From Armigeres subalbatus (taxonomy: Eukaryota; Arthropoda; Insecta; Diptera; Culicidae): a stretch of DNA of 64,000 bases. The stretch covers positions 155,956,452 through 156,020,451 of the forward strand of contig NC_085140.1 in the NCBI RefSeq assembly GCF_024139115.2, given 5' to 3'. The translations under genes and the position numbers were made by a program. Under the pieces are notes generated by a model that saw nothing but the letters and a program-made list of their open reading frames with translations, was not told the DNA's origin and ran no database searches. Below, piece by piece: positions 11,531 to 24,200 of this stretch (its first letter is position 1; the number at the start of each line of letters is the position of its first letter).

Positions 11531-12612
11531 CAATGAACAATTTGAATGACCACCAACATTATGGGGTGGTTATTCGGATTGGGCACTTAACTCATCAGTA
11601 GCTCAAAATGTTTGATTTTGTAATACAAGAATACTTAATATTTATAGTTTTCCCATCACTGCATACTTAAGTTTACAAACTGGTCATCAAATTTCAAACA
11701 ATTAGGATTAACAGTTTCCTGTGTGCGGCTCCATCTAAGTTTCATTGCTACTTAATGCGTTTTGATTTTATCCAAGTAAACATTACCAATCCTTCATTTC
11801 TCTATTTATCGAATACTTGTAGGTATTCGGGTTTCGTGACATTTTGAGGCGTAGGCGTAACAAAGTTGAATGAAAAATATTTATCCGTTTAGGTATTGAC
11901 AATGAGCCTCGGAAATACCCCTACGTTAAAAAAACATAACAATAAAAAATGAATGTTTCGCCATTCAAACAAATTAATTTAGCTTATGTTTTTTTAAATA
12001 TTTTTTTTTATGTTCAACAACACAGAAAACGCAAAACTTAAACTCAGCGAATAAAATTAAAAAAAGGCAACAAAATCGGAAAGGCTGAAGCAGATAAAGT
12101 ACCGTGACCGTCAGTAATTTCTAACAAAATTCGAAAATGTTATGTCAGAAGCCTGCAATTATTATCCACACTACTGACATAGCGCAAAGGTATGATCCCG
12201 TATGATTGATATGCATGGTGACTATCGAAAAGTATGCATAATTAGGCTCACGGTACTTGTAATTATTTTTAAAAGGTTAACTTAAGGAAACTGTTGAGAC
12301 TTTATATTTAATATCCACATAAGAAATGTGATATTAATATAAATTTTACTATGAGCCATTCATCAAATGAAAAAAATACGCTAACCAGTTAGGAAAAAAA
12401 GAGAATGATGAAATATATTTATAAATGATGCGTACATTGTGTAAGTGTCGACTTAGTAAATTTAACTTCTTAATTTTGTATCCGAAATCCATGAGCTCGT
12501 CGTATAGAAAACATGTGTTTGCTTGTTTTTCAAATCTTCATTTATGTGTTTTTTAATTTAGAAATTAAGTAGGGGAAGGGACATGCATGTGCTTGGTATT
12601 AAAATAGAATAG
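11531..12612. other. No gene seen
   Basis: AT-rich intergenic sequence between the proposed cueball 3' end and the next recognisable repeat. No domain, RNA gene or clear inverted repeat was recognised. Confidence 0.4.
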
Positions 12613-12666
12613 TTTTTTATGTCTTTAATATAAACAAGACTTGCAGCCCTAGGCTGGCTCATCTCT
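12613..12666 (-). repeat. Second copy of the short retroposon tail seen at 7.74 kb
   Basis: GTCTTTAATATAAACAAGAC followed by TTGCAGCCCTAGGCTGGCTC matches the insert at 7736-7800. There is no long T run and no target duplication is evident, so it is older. Confidence 0.65.
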
Positions 12667-12842
12667 AGAAGATAAAATGGTTGGTGTTGAATTTTCTTCC
12701 GTTTTATATGCTGATCGGATGAGTATCAGTGTAATCACAAGATCATAGCCCGTTACGTTTCTAAAATACATACGGTAAAATAAATCGGAAATACATCAAG
12801 CAAATTGGTTAACAGATTTATCAGTGGGGTACAAATATAAAC

Positions 12843-13095
12843 AATTAGCTGACCCGGCGAACTTTGTCTCGCCAAGAATTGATCTACAATTTTTTGCGTA
12901 CACAATTTATCTAGAAAACAAATCGATTCTTTAGAATGTTTTTTTTTTACAGTTCTATCAAAACATTTTTCAATTTTTTACAGTTTTATCGTATAAAGAA
13001 AAAGTCTTCGAATATAAATTAGCGATAATTGGACTGTCTATTCTTAACTGATGCGCAGACGAATGCCAACTTTGTTTTATATATTATATAGATTA
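12843..13095 (+). repeat. Degraded interspersed repeat with GACCCGGCGAACTTTGT motif
   Basis: It begins TTAGCTGACCCGGCGAAC, a start shared by a widespread class of arthropod repeats, and ends near TTATATATTATATAGATTA. Related but different repeats start at 16866, 20193 and 20892. The class is not certain from sequence alone. Confidence 0.55.
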
Positions 13096-13924
13096 TCAAA
13101 ATTCTAAAATTCCATTTAAATTGAGCATGAGCATGAGCATGATTGACCCCACACTGTTGCTACTCCGTTATTGCTAGGTCAGCTGTAATTACACAGAGAA
13201 CCAACAGATGAAGTTTGGGACTAACATCATCTTCAATGTGTAAGAACTGGTGACCCAAAAATATCCGGTCGTGTCCGAATGCAGGTCAATTGAGGAATTG
13301 GTAGAAAATTGTTGATGTGATACTCGCTTTGATAGAAGCCGACGAGTCATCTGCACTTCCACGAGAAATCACTGGGATGTTGGATATATGGTGTAGGGAG
13401 TGTGGCAGGGTTCGTTTTGGTAAACGGTCTGCCGTGTATAGCGTGTAGTTTGATTTTAGGCAAAAAACAAGTATATGACCATTAACCAAGTAAGAAGCAA
13501 CAAGTGCTTTAGCATTGCCATAGTCTCCCTCGGACTGGGAGAACAAGAACTTTTTGGACAATAAGTATCTCTTTCGGTTCGTTAAATTTTCGTGATTTTT
13601 TATTTAAGCTATAAGTTCATCACGTAACACAATTCAGAGCTTGGTATTATGCCTAGAAGCTTTTTGGTTCGATAAGTGGAAACATAATTCAAAATTGTGA
13701 ATGATTTATTAGATATTTGTAACTTTCAGCCATTTACTTTCTACTTTCTTCATATTACATTTTATTCAAAATCAAATTACATATTTTATTGTTTGTTCTC
13801 GTTGGAGTTCAGTACCGGTATTTTCGGTACTGGTACTACCGAAACCATAACCCTACTATGTACCGTTCTCAAAGTCCTATGCAAAGTTAGCCCGGACTCA
13901 GCAGTAGATTGATGCTACTCTCAT

Positions 13925-14496
13925 GGTTAGAAAAAAGTACCTAATATTAGGCACTTTTCACTCAAATCGGGGGTTCAGTGTGGGAACCCAAAATTTAGTT
14001 TTTTTTTCTAGAAATTAAGTTAAATTCACTTAATATTAAGTGAAATATACTTAATATTAAATAGAAACTAACCACAAGTTAGGTAAATTTCACTCAACTT
14101 TTGTAAACATGAGACTACTCAACGTTGGGTTCCCACACTTTAATGCCCTTGTTGAGTGGTTTTGCTCTTCATTTTATGACAACAAAGGGAAGAGGAAGGT
14201 GTTATATACGAATTAGAGTAGCCCATTGCTATAATCATCAAATACGAACGGCGCCTGTATTCAGATCAGTTATACCAACTTAGCAGTTCGAAGATGATCT
14301 GCACTCGAAAGAATACTTAAAGAATAATAAAGGAGGCCTCGTCCTCATTCTGTTTTATAACGTTAACAGTATCGCTTCTGATTTAATCACCAATCACGAG
14401 AAACCCTTTTTTTATAATACAATAGTTTGGTAATACAAAATAGGAGGGAGATGCAAGATAACAAAAGTACCTAAAATTAGATACTTTTTTCTAACC
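13925..14496. mobile_element. MITE with 34-bp TIRs (GGTTAGAAAAAAGTA ends)
   Basis: The left end GGTTAGAAAAAAGTACCTAA and the right end (inverse at 14463-14496) match over about 34 bp with few differences. Internally a second inverted pair, TGTGGGAACCCA and TGGGTTCCCACA, lies at about 13980 and 14130. No transposase is present. It sits inside a LINE remnant. Confidence 0.8.
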
Positions 14497-15316
14497 GTGC
14501 GTCATATAAGTGCTGTTCAATGCACAGCTTGAAGTAGCTCGAAGTTATTCTCATCCCGTTCATGTCCATTTCTCGAGCAACATATGATTAGGGCCGAAAA
14601 ACCAACAAAGTTGAACCGAGAAAAATGAGGTTCAAATTTTCTATGACTAATTTAATTCATTTATTGAAGTAGAAACTCATTTCATTGCCAAAACCATGTC
14701 AATACTATACGTAAATAATTATATTATAACAGCAGATCAAGATTAATTGAAAAACCATTCGAAATCTACAAAATTTCAGCTAAAACAAAAATCGCGCCGT
14801 TTACTCGCATCAACGGCAACACGTCTGGGTTTTAAGCCGTTTGCTCAAAGCTACTAACACCATCGGATTTGTTTAGATTTGTTAGCCAGAGCAATTCTGC
14901 TATGCGATATATCGAAAACCTAGTAAGAATATACATTTTAAAATAACTTGGAGCTAGTTTTTCTAAATAAACAATATAAAGTGAACGGCCTAAAAACCAA
15001 AGCAAACATTCTGCATGGTAGTTAAGGGCGCCAACAAAGGACTTAAAAACCACAATGGTGCAAATGGTTTATGAGACGTTCATTCAAAATAGCAATGAAT
15101 GTGTTTCCTAAGAGATATCAAGTACGGAGTTTTAACTAGCATGAAGAATAATTCACAAAGCAATCGTTCATGCCAGAAAATCAAAAATCATGGGTTTGGT
15201 TCATAAGCCGTAATCATATGTTACGCGAGATTTGTAGGCAAATAAGAACGAGCAGGACGGGAGAAACTTCGAGCTACTTCAAGCTGCTCATTGGACAGCA
15301 TTATTGTCACGCTCTG
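14497..15316. mobile_element. Long-TIR fold-back element, about 0.8 kb
   Basis: The arms at about 14507-14591 and 15216-15303 are inverted copies of roughly 85 bp, sharing the block CAGCTTGAAGTAGCTCGAAG. Similarity weakens but continues towards both ends. The centre is A/T-rich with no transposase. It directly abuts the MITE on its left and another element on its right. Confidence 0.75.
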
Positions 15317-15658
15317 TATAGCAGACCCCACACGACGGAAAAAGTTTGACAAACTCTTGATTATTGAAGAAAAAGATTGATGGTGTGAGTGCAAACCCAA
15401 AATATTGAAGTAAATATTGAGGGAAATCAGAAAAGTTTGATATTCTTTTCAATATTTCCCCTCATCTCCCCCCGCAGTTTGCCCACAGGAGTCGATGACG
15501 GTTGAGTGTGTGCGTGTTTTGTGCGTTATACCGCTATTTGATTCGTATTAGTTCAAGAAAAAAATGAGTTTTTCTTGAGAAAATATTGAAGAAAAGTTTG
15601 ATTAAAAGTTTGACAAAAAAAGTATTGTCAATATATGCCTCGTGTGGGGTCTGCTTAT
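15317..15658. mobile_element. MITE with 16-bp perfect TIRs and TAT target duplication
   Basis: The ends AGCAGACCCCACACGA and TCGTGTGGGGTCTGCT are exact inverses at 15320-15335 and 15640-15655. TAT is repeated on both sides. Subterminal repeats of TTTGACAAA and AATATTGA type occur in both halves. It is 336 bp with no coding capacity. Confidence 0.85.
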
Positions 15659-16865
15659 CATTCTGGAGCAGTTCAACGAATTTCAAGAGCTCGATTATTT
15701 GTTTATGGTCATATTGATTAAATATAAATATAAACTGTATCTATTTATTATAATAAATTGACTACGAAAACGCTTTCGACCGTTTAAGAGATGAACTTCA
15801 TCTCACGGAAAATAATGTTTTTTAAAAACTTTCGACTGTCTCAATCACAACATATGTGGGGCGACTCCATCCGGATCATAGCTGGTTTGAGGCAAGGATG
15901 TTTTCTTTCATATCATCGATACTGCTCGGCTCCTCATCGTAATCGCCGAGATTCTGGTAGAGGCGATTGACCGTGTACCAAACCATGGGATACCCAAACG
16001 ACTTCGAATTGACGGATGACGTTGCACTCCTAGCTCAACGGCGCTATGTAGAGTAAGCACAACGACCATTCCGAGTGGTTAGCTTCGGCAGGTCTAGTCA
16101 TCAACGTCAACAAAACCAAATCGTTGGATTTGAACACGGCAATCACTTCCAGCTTCACAGTAGCCGGGAAATCAGTGGAGAATGTTGAAAGCTTCCAATA
16201 TCTTGGTAGCCAAATGGAGTCAGACGACGGTACCAAGATCGACATAGACCCACGGATCAAGGAAACAAGGACTGTCTTTGCGAGTTTAATAAATATCTGG
16301 CAGATAAGTGAACGTATCAATATCCTAATTTTTAATTCTAACGTGAAATCTGTGTTGCTATATACGCTAGTGAAACATGGTGTGTATAAGTGGAGAACAC
16401 TCAACGACTGCAGCTGTTTATCAACAGATGCCTGTGGTGCATAATTCGTGCCTGGTGACCTAACAACTGTATTTCAAACAACGAACTCCATCGTCGTTGT
16501 CACCAGAGGCCGATAGCAATTGAAATTTGGGAACGGAAGTGGTTCTGGGTCGGCCACACCTTATGTATGGGCGGAAATGAAATCTGCAAACAAGCATTAG
16601 ACTGGAAACCAGCGATGTCCAGCAGAGGCAGACCCAGAGGTGGCGTAGCCAACATAATAAAATTAAAGAAGTCGACCGAAATGTAACTTGGCAACAAGTT
16701 AAGACGATAGCTGGACATCGCCCACGATGGAGATCTTTCATGTCGGCCTTTTGCACTACCCGGGGTGTACAGGATCCAAAGTAATTAAGATCTTAATTTT
16801 CATTTCCCGCATTTTTTCCTGACTTTTTTCTGGCATTCTTAAAATAGTCTTGGTTCTTATAAAAC

Positions 16866-17460
16866 ACTAGCTGTATGTACCCGGCTTTGCTCGGAGTTGC
16901 CAGTTTGATTCGCTGTTTTTTCACAATCGGAAAATGAATAAACCAATTGGTCAAAAGGATAATTGTGTTTTCTTATTGATACTTCATCATTTGATTAAAA
17001 GAAGGCAGATTTCATTTGAAAACATTGACTGATTTGGAAAAAGGGATCAAACCCAAAATCGCCTTATTCCGGGCACACGTCTATTTCTAAAGAAGGAAAA
17101 ATATCCACCGATGCCTTATTCCGCTAAAAAGGTCTATTTCTATTTTTAAAGAAAGGATCACATTCACCATCCAGAAGGAAACACATTAATCATTGCTTTT
17201 CACTGAGCAAACCATGATTTCGATGAAGTGTTGAATTGATCGATAAATAAACAATACAACTCTCCCCCTTTTCCATCCTTAACCCACTATTGTCGTCTCC
17301 TTAATATGAAGAATGTGTGTTCGAAATTTGACTGTAATCGACTAAGGGGAAATCAGAAGTTACACTGAAGTCATTGAGAGCTGAACAATGCCAGTCCCTC
17401 TACAACTTTCCCGTTTTCTAAATATCATCCTTATCATCTTCGCCTTCTTAAGAAAAAAAT
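16866..17460 (+). repeat. Interspersed repeat starting ACTAGCTGTATGTACCCGGC, copy 1
   Basis: Its first about 400 bp match 20193-20580 closely, including CCAATTGGTCAA and CATCCACCGATGCCTTATTC. After that it carries one or two units resembling the tandem array at 20.9-22.0 kb (AAATTTGACTGTAATCG followed by C-rich tracts). Confidence 0.75.
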
Positions 17461-18088
17461 GACACAATTTCGAGACAATTTCCATACCGAAAATCGAACC
17501 CATCAAGGGTTTGCTTTACGTCTAAATCAACGTCGTCTAAATCAACAAGCTAGAAAATTTATTCTTTTTCTGAAGATTATTGGAACATACATTGTCATTG
17601 AATGTCATCGTCTTAAATAAAAACTATATATTACTAGCGTTCATATTATTATTCGCCAATATCATCAGTGGAAAAATACAAATATGTTAAATTTAATCTG
17701 TTTTTTATATCGCTAGGATCTTATCCAATGACCTGCTTTAGGTACAAAAAATAATGACTATGTGAGGGAAATTTTACAGTTCTCATAATGCTATAAGTTA
17801 TTTTGTTATCTATTTTGTCGCTTAGCAAACGTAACAAGACTAGAACAAACTATCGTAGATACAATTTCAAAGAAAAATAATTGTTTAGAAATATACATTA
17901 ACGAATCAATTTTGAACATATTACCCGATAAATTTCGTCATTTCCATAACTAAAACCTCTCATTACAACTTAAAATTCACGAAGACTGTAGATAACTTCA
18001 ATGTTTTACATTATTTTGATTGGTGAAACATTATCATGGGCAATGATTATATTTAGAGAATGGAAGAGTATTCCAAAAGGTACATTGT
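17461..18088. other. Probable TPPP 3' flank or 3' UTR; nothing else seen
   Basis: AT-rich sequence downstream (minus strand) of the TPPP stop codon. A TTTATT at about 17558 would read AATAAA on the minus strand and is a candidate polyadenylation signal, unproven. Confidence 0.35.
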
Positions 18089-18271
18089 TTAGTGCGTTTT
18101 GTCATATGTGTTTTTATGTGTGTATCCGGTTACATAACCGGAGCCGTCGGGAAGATCTTTTCTACCGGCAATTCCTTTACCCTTTCCGGTATCATCGAAC
18201 CGTTGCTTGTGCGAACCAGTATATTTCGATGTATCTGTCAGTCTGGCCACGGTGTCAGCCGCTTTTCCAGG
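18089..18271 (-). CDS. TPPP coding exon 3 (C-terminus)
   Basis: The minus-strand acceptor TTCATTCAAG precedes 18271. The exon encodes 60 residues beginning [19 protein letters not shown] and including the p25-alpha C-terminal signature, then TAA at 18091-18089. Confidence 0.94.
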   Translation of the reverse strand, partial: PGKAADTVARLTDTSKYTGSHKQRFDDTGKGKGIAGRKDLPDGSGYVTGYTHKNTYDKTH

Positions 18272-21200
18272 CTTGAATGAAAATGAACATTTTAATGGAA
18301 AATAAGATGAGAATATCGCAAAACATAAAAACTATACTCACAGTAGCGTTGTGTATACCAGGAGCGCCACAATTGGCCATTTTGCCTTTGATTTCATCCA
18401 AATCAACTTTTTTGGTTTTGGCCAGATCATCAAGGAATTTATTGTAGTCCTCGAATGTTAGCTTCATTGATTTTAGCTTTTTAAAGTGGATACCAGTGTC
18501 TGTAGTAGTAATTTTCTTATCGATCACCTGCAATACAATATTAGATAGAGAAAATCATGCTCAAATTCATTCTTCCTATGATTAGGGTTTTGTCAATACT
18601 TAACACAGCTTAACACTATTAAAATTAAAAAGAAGAATTCGTAGCGTAGGATTAATGCTCCTTGAATTAATGACAGCCCCAACGCTTTAAACGATCACAT
18701 CTGCAAGTTCGGAATCCTCTCAAATTTTAAGCTAAATTGGTTGTAAATTACCTGAGCACATGCTATTTTTGAAGTTAGTATGAAAATTACTAAAATAGTA
18801 ACTTGTGTGATAATAAATGTTGCCCCATTGCACAGCAGCTAAAATCGTTTTTGAGCGCGTTAATTTAATAGTACCTTTGGCTTTATTATTCAGTTTAGCG
18901 TAATGGTGTTTTCGAGATATTTTATCAGTAAGTTAATGTGCTTCTTGGGAGGTATTCAGCTTACTTATCAATCCTCCTAAAAGTGAAATGAAAAATTTAT
19001 TTTTTCACTTCACAACATAAAGACATAAAAGTTGTAGCAAAAGTTCTCCTGAAAACATTGTCGACGGCACCAAGTTCGTAATTTCGTTACGTTTGGATTT
19101 TTTTACGTTTTATGAAGACAACCATTCAAAATGTGTTTTTCATCATATCATAAACTTAAAAAATAAAAATAAAAAAGTTATAACAGATTTATTGGATTTA
19201 TAAGTCATATTTGATTTAATTGCTACTTGACAACGGGCAAATTGTTGCAGTCAGTCTTATACGCATAGCATAATAATGAACTTTAAATTAATACCTGAAC
19301 TGTAGAGTTGTAAGCGAATGAAAGGAATGTTTCATCAAAAACCATTTCCTACTATGCAAGGTAGAAATCAATCACCTATCACAAGGAGTTGATGAACCAA
19401 TGCACCATGCGTCTCCATATGCCTATACATCGTACATGATCAAAACTTGTTGGCATAAAAATAAATAAATCTCTAAAAGTATTGAAATTACGAACTTGGT
19501 GTCCTCGACAAAGTTTTTTCAGGAGAACTTTTCTACAACTCTCGCGAAGACAGGGGACTAATCATAAGGCTGAATATCTCCAAAGAAGCGCGTCGACTTA
19601 CTGATAAAATGTCTCGAAGACACCAATACGCTAAATCACACAATAAAGGTACTATTAAATAAACGCGCTAAAAACACGATTTTAGCCGCTGTGCATTGAT
19701 GGGTGACATAGAGATTCTTACCCGACCCACAAAAACCAAAACTTTCCAATAGTCAACATCCGCCAGCAGGCAATTAGGCAATACATTGGGGAGGGACTAT
19801 CAGGGGGGCTCACACCAGACTAACGCACATGTCAGTTAAAAATTCACATTTTATGTGGCAACCTAACGGTATACCTACGGACACTATCGATAGCTCAATA
19901 TCCTGGCCCCGAGACCAATTTGCAACAGCGACAACTGTCATGGCTATATACTGTGGGCCACCGTCGGTGGCAATTAATTCAAATTTTACAGACAGTTCCG
20001 AAAAAATGTCTGAGGTTTTGATCAGAAATAAAAAGAGATAAACACTTACGTACCTGACCCCCAACCCAACCATTTATCCGAGACCGAAGTATACCCCATA
20101 GTCTTGTCAATATCTTCGGAACAATGATCATTTTCAAAACACCGACCAATGTCCTAAAAACTAACGAGGCTGGATTAAAAACTATTTAAATTACTAGCTT
20201 TATGTACCCGGCCTTGCTCGGAATTGCCAGTTTGATTCGCAGTTTTTTTTCACAATCGGAAAATGAATAAACCAATTGGTCAACAGGATAATTGCGTTTT
20301 CTTATCGATACTTCATCATTTGATCAGAAGAAGGCAGATTTCATTTGAAAACATTGACTGGTTTTGAAGAAGGGAGCAAACCCATAATCGCCATATTCCG
20401 GGCAAACGTTTATTTCTAAAGAAGGAAAAACATCCACCGATGCCTTATTCCGGGCAAACGTCTATTTTAAAGAAGGGATCACATTCACCATCCAGAAGGA
20501 AACACATTAATCATTGCTTGTCACTGGGCAACCATAATTTCGATAAATGGTTAAATTGATCGATAACTAAACAATACAATAATGGGTTCAGAAGTTAGGC
20601 TGGAGCATACACACAAACATACAAACATTGAGTTTTATATATCTCGGGTACTTATTCAAAAGGACGTATGTGATTTTGTAAACAAAGATGCATACGTCGA
20701 TTTGTCAAATATGATGGCACTCCTACGCAAACCAACACAACGAACATGTAGCCGAAACCTCCCCCTACCTGTATGTGGCGATGGTTTGCGTGGGAGTGCT
20801 ATCAGATTGCAGAAATCAACGTTTAAATTTTTGTTTACAAAATCACATACGTCACATACGTTGAATAAGTATCCGAGATATATAGATATATAATAGCTAT
20901 ATGTATTCGGCTTTGCTAGGGACTGAAAAGTAAATTATTCAATTAAAATGTCCAATGCTGTAGCACAAAACCCACAGAGGTAGATCTACCGCTCATAGAA
21001 TTGTTCCTTTGTATCAATCTATTTTTATATATTTGTTTGGCCCTTCTACCTTTTCAATAAACATCTTCCAAAATAGAGAATAAGTGTACCAAATCTGGTT
21101 GTAATTTATCCTGGGAGTTACACTGAATTGCTCATTTTTTTAAAGACAACCCCCTTCCCCATAACTTCCCTTTTTCCCCAATGACCCTCCCACCTCCTTT

Positions 21201-24200
21201 GTTATCTTCTCCTTGGGATAGAAAATGTGTACACCAATTTTGGTTGAAATCGGTCCTGGGAGTTAGGTGTTACACTGAATTGCTCTTTTTCTAAATACAA
21301 CCTTCCCCTTACCATCCCTTTTCCCAATGATCATACCACCCTTTGTTATTTTCTCCTTAGGATAGAGAATGTGTACCAAATTTGGATGAAATCGGTCCAG
21401 GGGTTCAAAAGATACACTGAATTGCTTGTTTTCTGAACAATACCCTCCCCCAGCCCCTCCCTCTTTACCAAATTACACTTCCATATGATCGACTACTCTT
21501 AGTGAATATGTGTACAAAATTTGGTTGATATGGGTACTGGGGTTGGGAGTTACACTGAATTGCTCGTTTTATAAAGACAACCCTCCCCCATACCCTCCCT
21601 TTTTTTACAATGACCGCCCCACCCGCTTTGTTATCTTTTGTTTAGGGTAGAGAATGTTTTGTATCAAATTTGGTTGAAATCGGTGCAGGGGTTCAGAATT
21701 TACTCTGAATTACCCGTTTTCTGAACCATACCCCTCCCTCCAGACCCTCCCCTTTCAAAGATTACACTCTCATATGGTTGTCTCCTTATATTGAATATGT
21801 GTACAAAATTTGATTGAAATCGGCCCTAGGAGATGCAAGTTACACATAATTGTTCGTTTTCTAAACAAAACCCCTCCCCCTTTTCTAAATGACCCTCCCA
21901 CCCCCTTTGTCAACTTCCCCCGAGGATAGAGAACGTGTGTACCAAATTTGGTTGAATTCGGCCAAGTGGTTCAGAAGTAGTTAGCGAACATACATACATA
22001 GATTGATTTTTATATATATAGATTATTAATTCAGGTTCGTTACTAAAAACTATTTAAATTATGTGATCGATTGCAGAAAACAGAACCACTGGCGGCGCCA
22101 TAGTTCTGGTAAAGGTGGGGCACCAGCATTTTTGGCGTAATTGGTCCATTGGCGTCAGTAGTAAGAATTATAATTGGAGACGTTAATCAGTCAAGGGATA
22201 TATTCATTTTAAAAAATGCCAGGAAGTTTCAAATATAACAGAATTTTATTGCATTTTGTCGTCTATAATCGAAAAGATAACTAGAATTTGTTTTTGAATA
22301 TTTTTCCAAAAAAGTTTCATTGTGACATTCAAGAGGTAGAAAATATTTACATATTTTAATCAAAGTAGGCATTAATTTTTTGAAAAATATTGGCCCTCAT
22401 CGGAATTGTTAAAAACAAACAAACGTCAAACATTTTTCTTACAAATTCTAATTTTGCGGGTTTCATTGTTTTCCAATTATTTTTTTTTGTCCAGAAATGT
22501 AAGAATCATTCAACAAAAAGCCCAAACATGAATCAAGCTATGGATAAATTAAGATGGAGGGATCAATTTAAGAGACTAGCGTCGAATAGGTCGCATACAA
22601 CCATTTTATTTTATTTATTACCAGACTAAGGCCGGAGTGGTCTGTGCAATACATAAAAATCTTCTCCATTCAGCTTGGTCCAAGGCTGCCCTTCGCTAAC
22701 CACAAAGTCTGCGGAGGGTCCGCAAATCGTCCTCCACCTGATCGATCCACCTTGCCCGCTGTGCAACTCGCCTTCTTGTTCCCGTCCGATCGTTGTCGAG
22801 AACCATTTTCACCGGATTACTGTCCGACATTCTGGCTACGTGCCCGGCCCACCGCAGTCTTCCGATTTTCGTGGTTTGAACGATGGATGGTTCTCCCAAC
22901 AGCTGATGCAACTCTTGGTTCATTCGCCTCCTCCACGTACCGTCTGCCATATGCACCCATAGATGGTACGCAGCACTTTCCTTTTGAAAACTCCCAGTGC
23001 GCGTTGGTCCTCCACGAACATCGTCCAGGTCTCGTGTCCCTAGAGAACTACTGTCTAATAAGCGTTCTGTATATACTCAGTTTGGTACGGCGGCGAACTC
23101 TATTCGATCGGAGCGTTTTGCGGAGTTCAAAGTACGTACGATTTCCTGCCATGATGCGTCTCCGAATTTCTCTGCTGGTATCGTTATCGGCGTGGTGGGT
23201 GGCTTACATTGTCCTCTCTTGAGCCTCTTTCTATCATGTCCAATCAGTTTAGTTTCGCTTTTCAATCTGATGTAGGCTTCCTCCATCCTCTTAAAGTTAC
23301 GTGCCATGATATCATTGTCGTCGGCGAAACCAAATAACTGGACAGACTTCGTGAAAATCGTACCACTCGTGTCAATTCCTGCCCTTCGTATCACTCCCTC
23401 CAAAGCGATTTTTAATAGGGTAAGACGGTATAATATGCCCCTCCTAAGGCAACTCCTTGATAACTTTTTACTTTTCAACGCAATTCATGCAAACTTTGTG
23501 TTATTTGGTAGTCCAGGAAGTCACAAATGCATTGCTCGTGAGTAGTCATTTGAAAATATTACAGATAACACGTAATAAAACTTTTTTGAAAACTCGTAAA
23601 AAAATGATTTTAAAAAGTGCCTGGGCAATACGCCCCACCTTAACCAAAGACGTTTCATAGCCCTTCATTAGTATTTTATCAATCACATAATAAAAAGGTT
23701 ACACATTCTTATGTGCTTGACAATAAAAAAGCAACATAAGTCCATTTAAGCAGGTTGGAATTACATTTCAATAGTTTCCATATAATTTGGAAGCAACTGA
23801 TGCAAGCTCGCCGCGCTTGTGTGCAGTTGGTAAGGGCATACTGTACTGCCTACACTGGGGCGTTTTGATCAGTGAAACATGTTTTTGGAAAACGTTACAT
23901 TTTTGAAGATGGAAGCAATTTTATATTGTATTAACCACTGAGAAAAGTTATTTTGTTGCCCAACTAAGTGTTCCAGTGCAAGTTTTGCGGACAGTAGGCT
24001 ACCATCGCTCCAGAATGTTCAGCAAACAAACATTAAAAGTTACATCAAAACTGTGACTTTTTGTATTTTGCAAATATTTTCATTATGTAATACAAAAATA
24101 TTTCCATATTCACATAGGATGATGGTTTTACAAATATTTATAGGTACCAACTGAATTTGACCTTTGGTTAGTTATAGTTTTCTAAAAATCAAAGGGGGGC

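Larger units (their letters stand above)
13845..16790 (+). mobile_element. Non-LTR retrotransposon remnant split by three inserted elements
   Basis: The segment at about 13854-13924 (CTCAAAGTCCTATGCAAAGT) corresponds to 31416-31490 of a related LINE fragment, and the homology resumes at 15659 (ATTCTGGAGCAG). Past 15770 several broken frames carry the later RT and C-terminal domain: FQYLGSQM at about 16195, then a LYTLVKHG or ASETWC-type block, then NNELHRRCHQRPIA and GRPRG. Frameshifts and stops show it is dead. The intervening 1.7 kb is made of three inverted-repeat elements listed separately. Confidence 0.8.

Noticed and set aside
19810..20073. An 87-codon minus-strand frame in the TPPP intron
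   Set aside because: No domain, no splice-site support, and the antisense strand is equally open over most of it.
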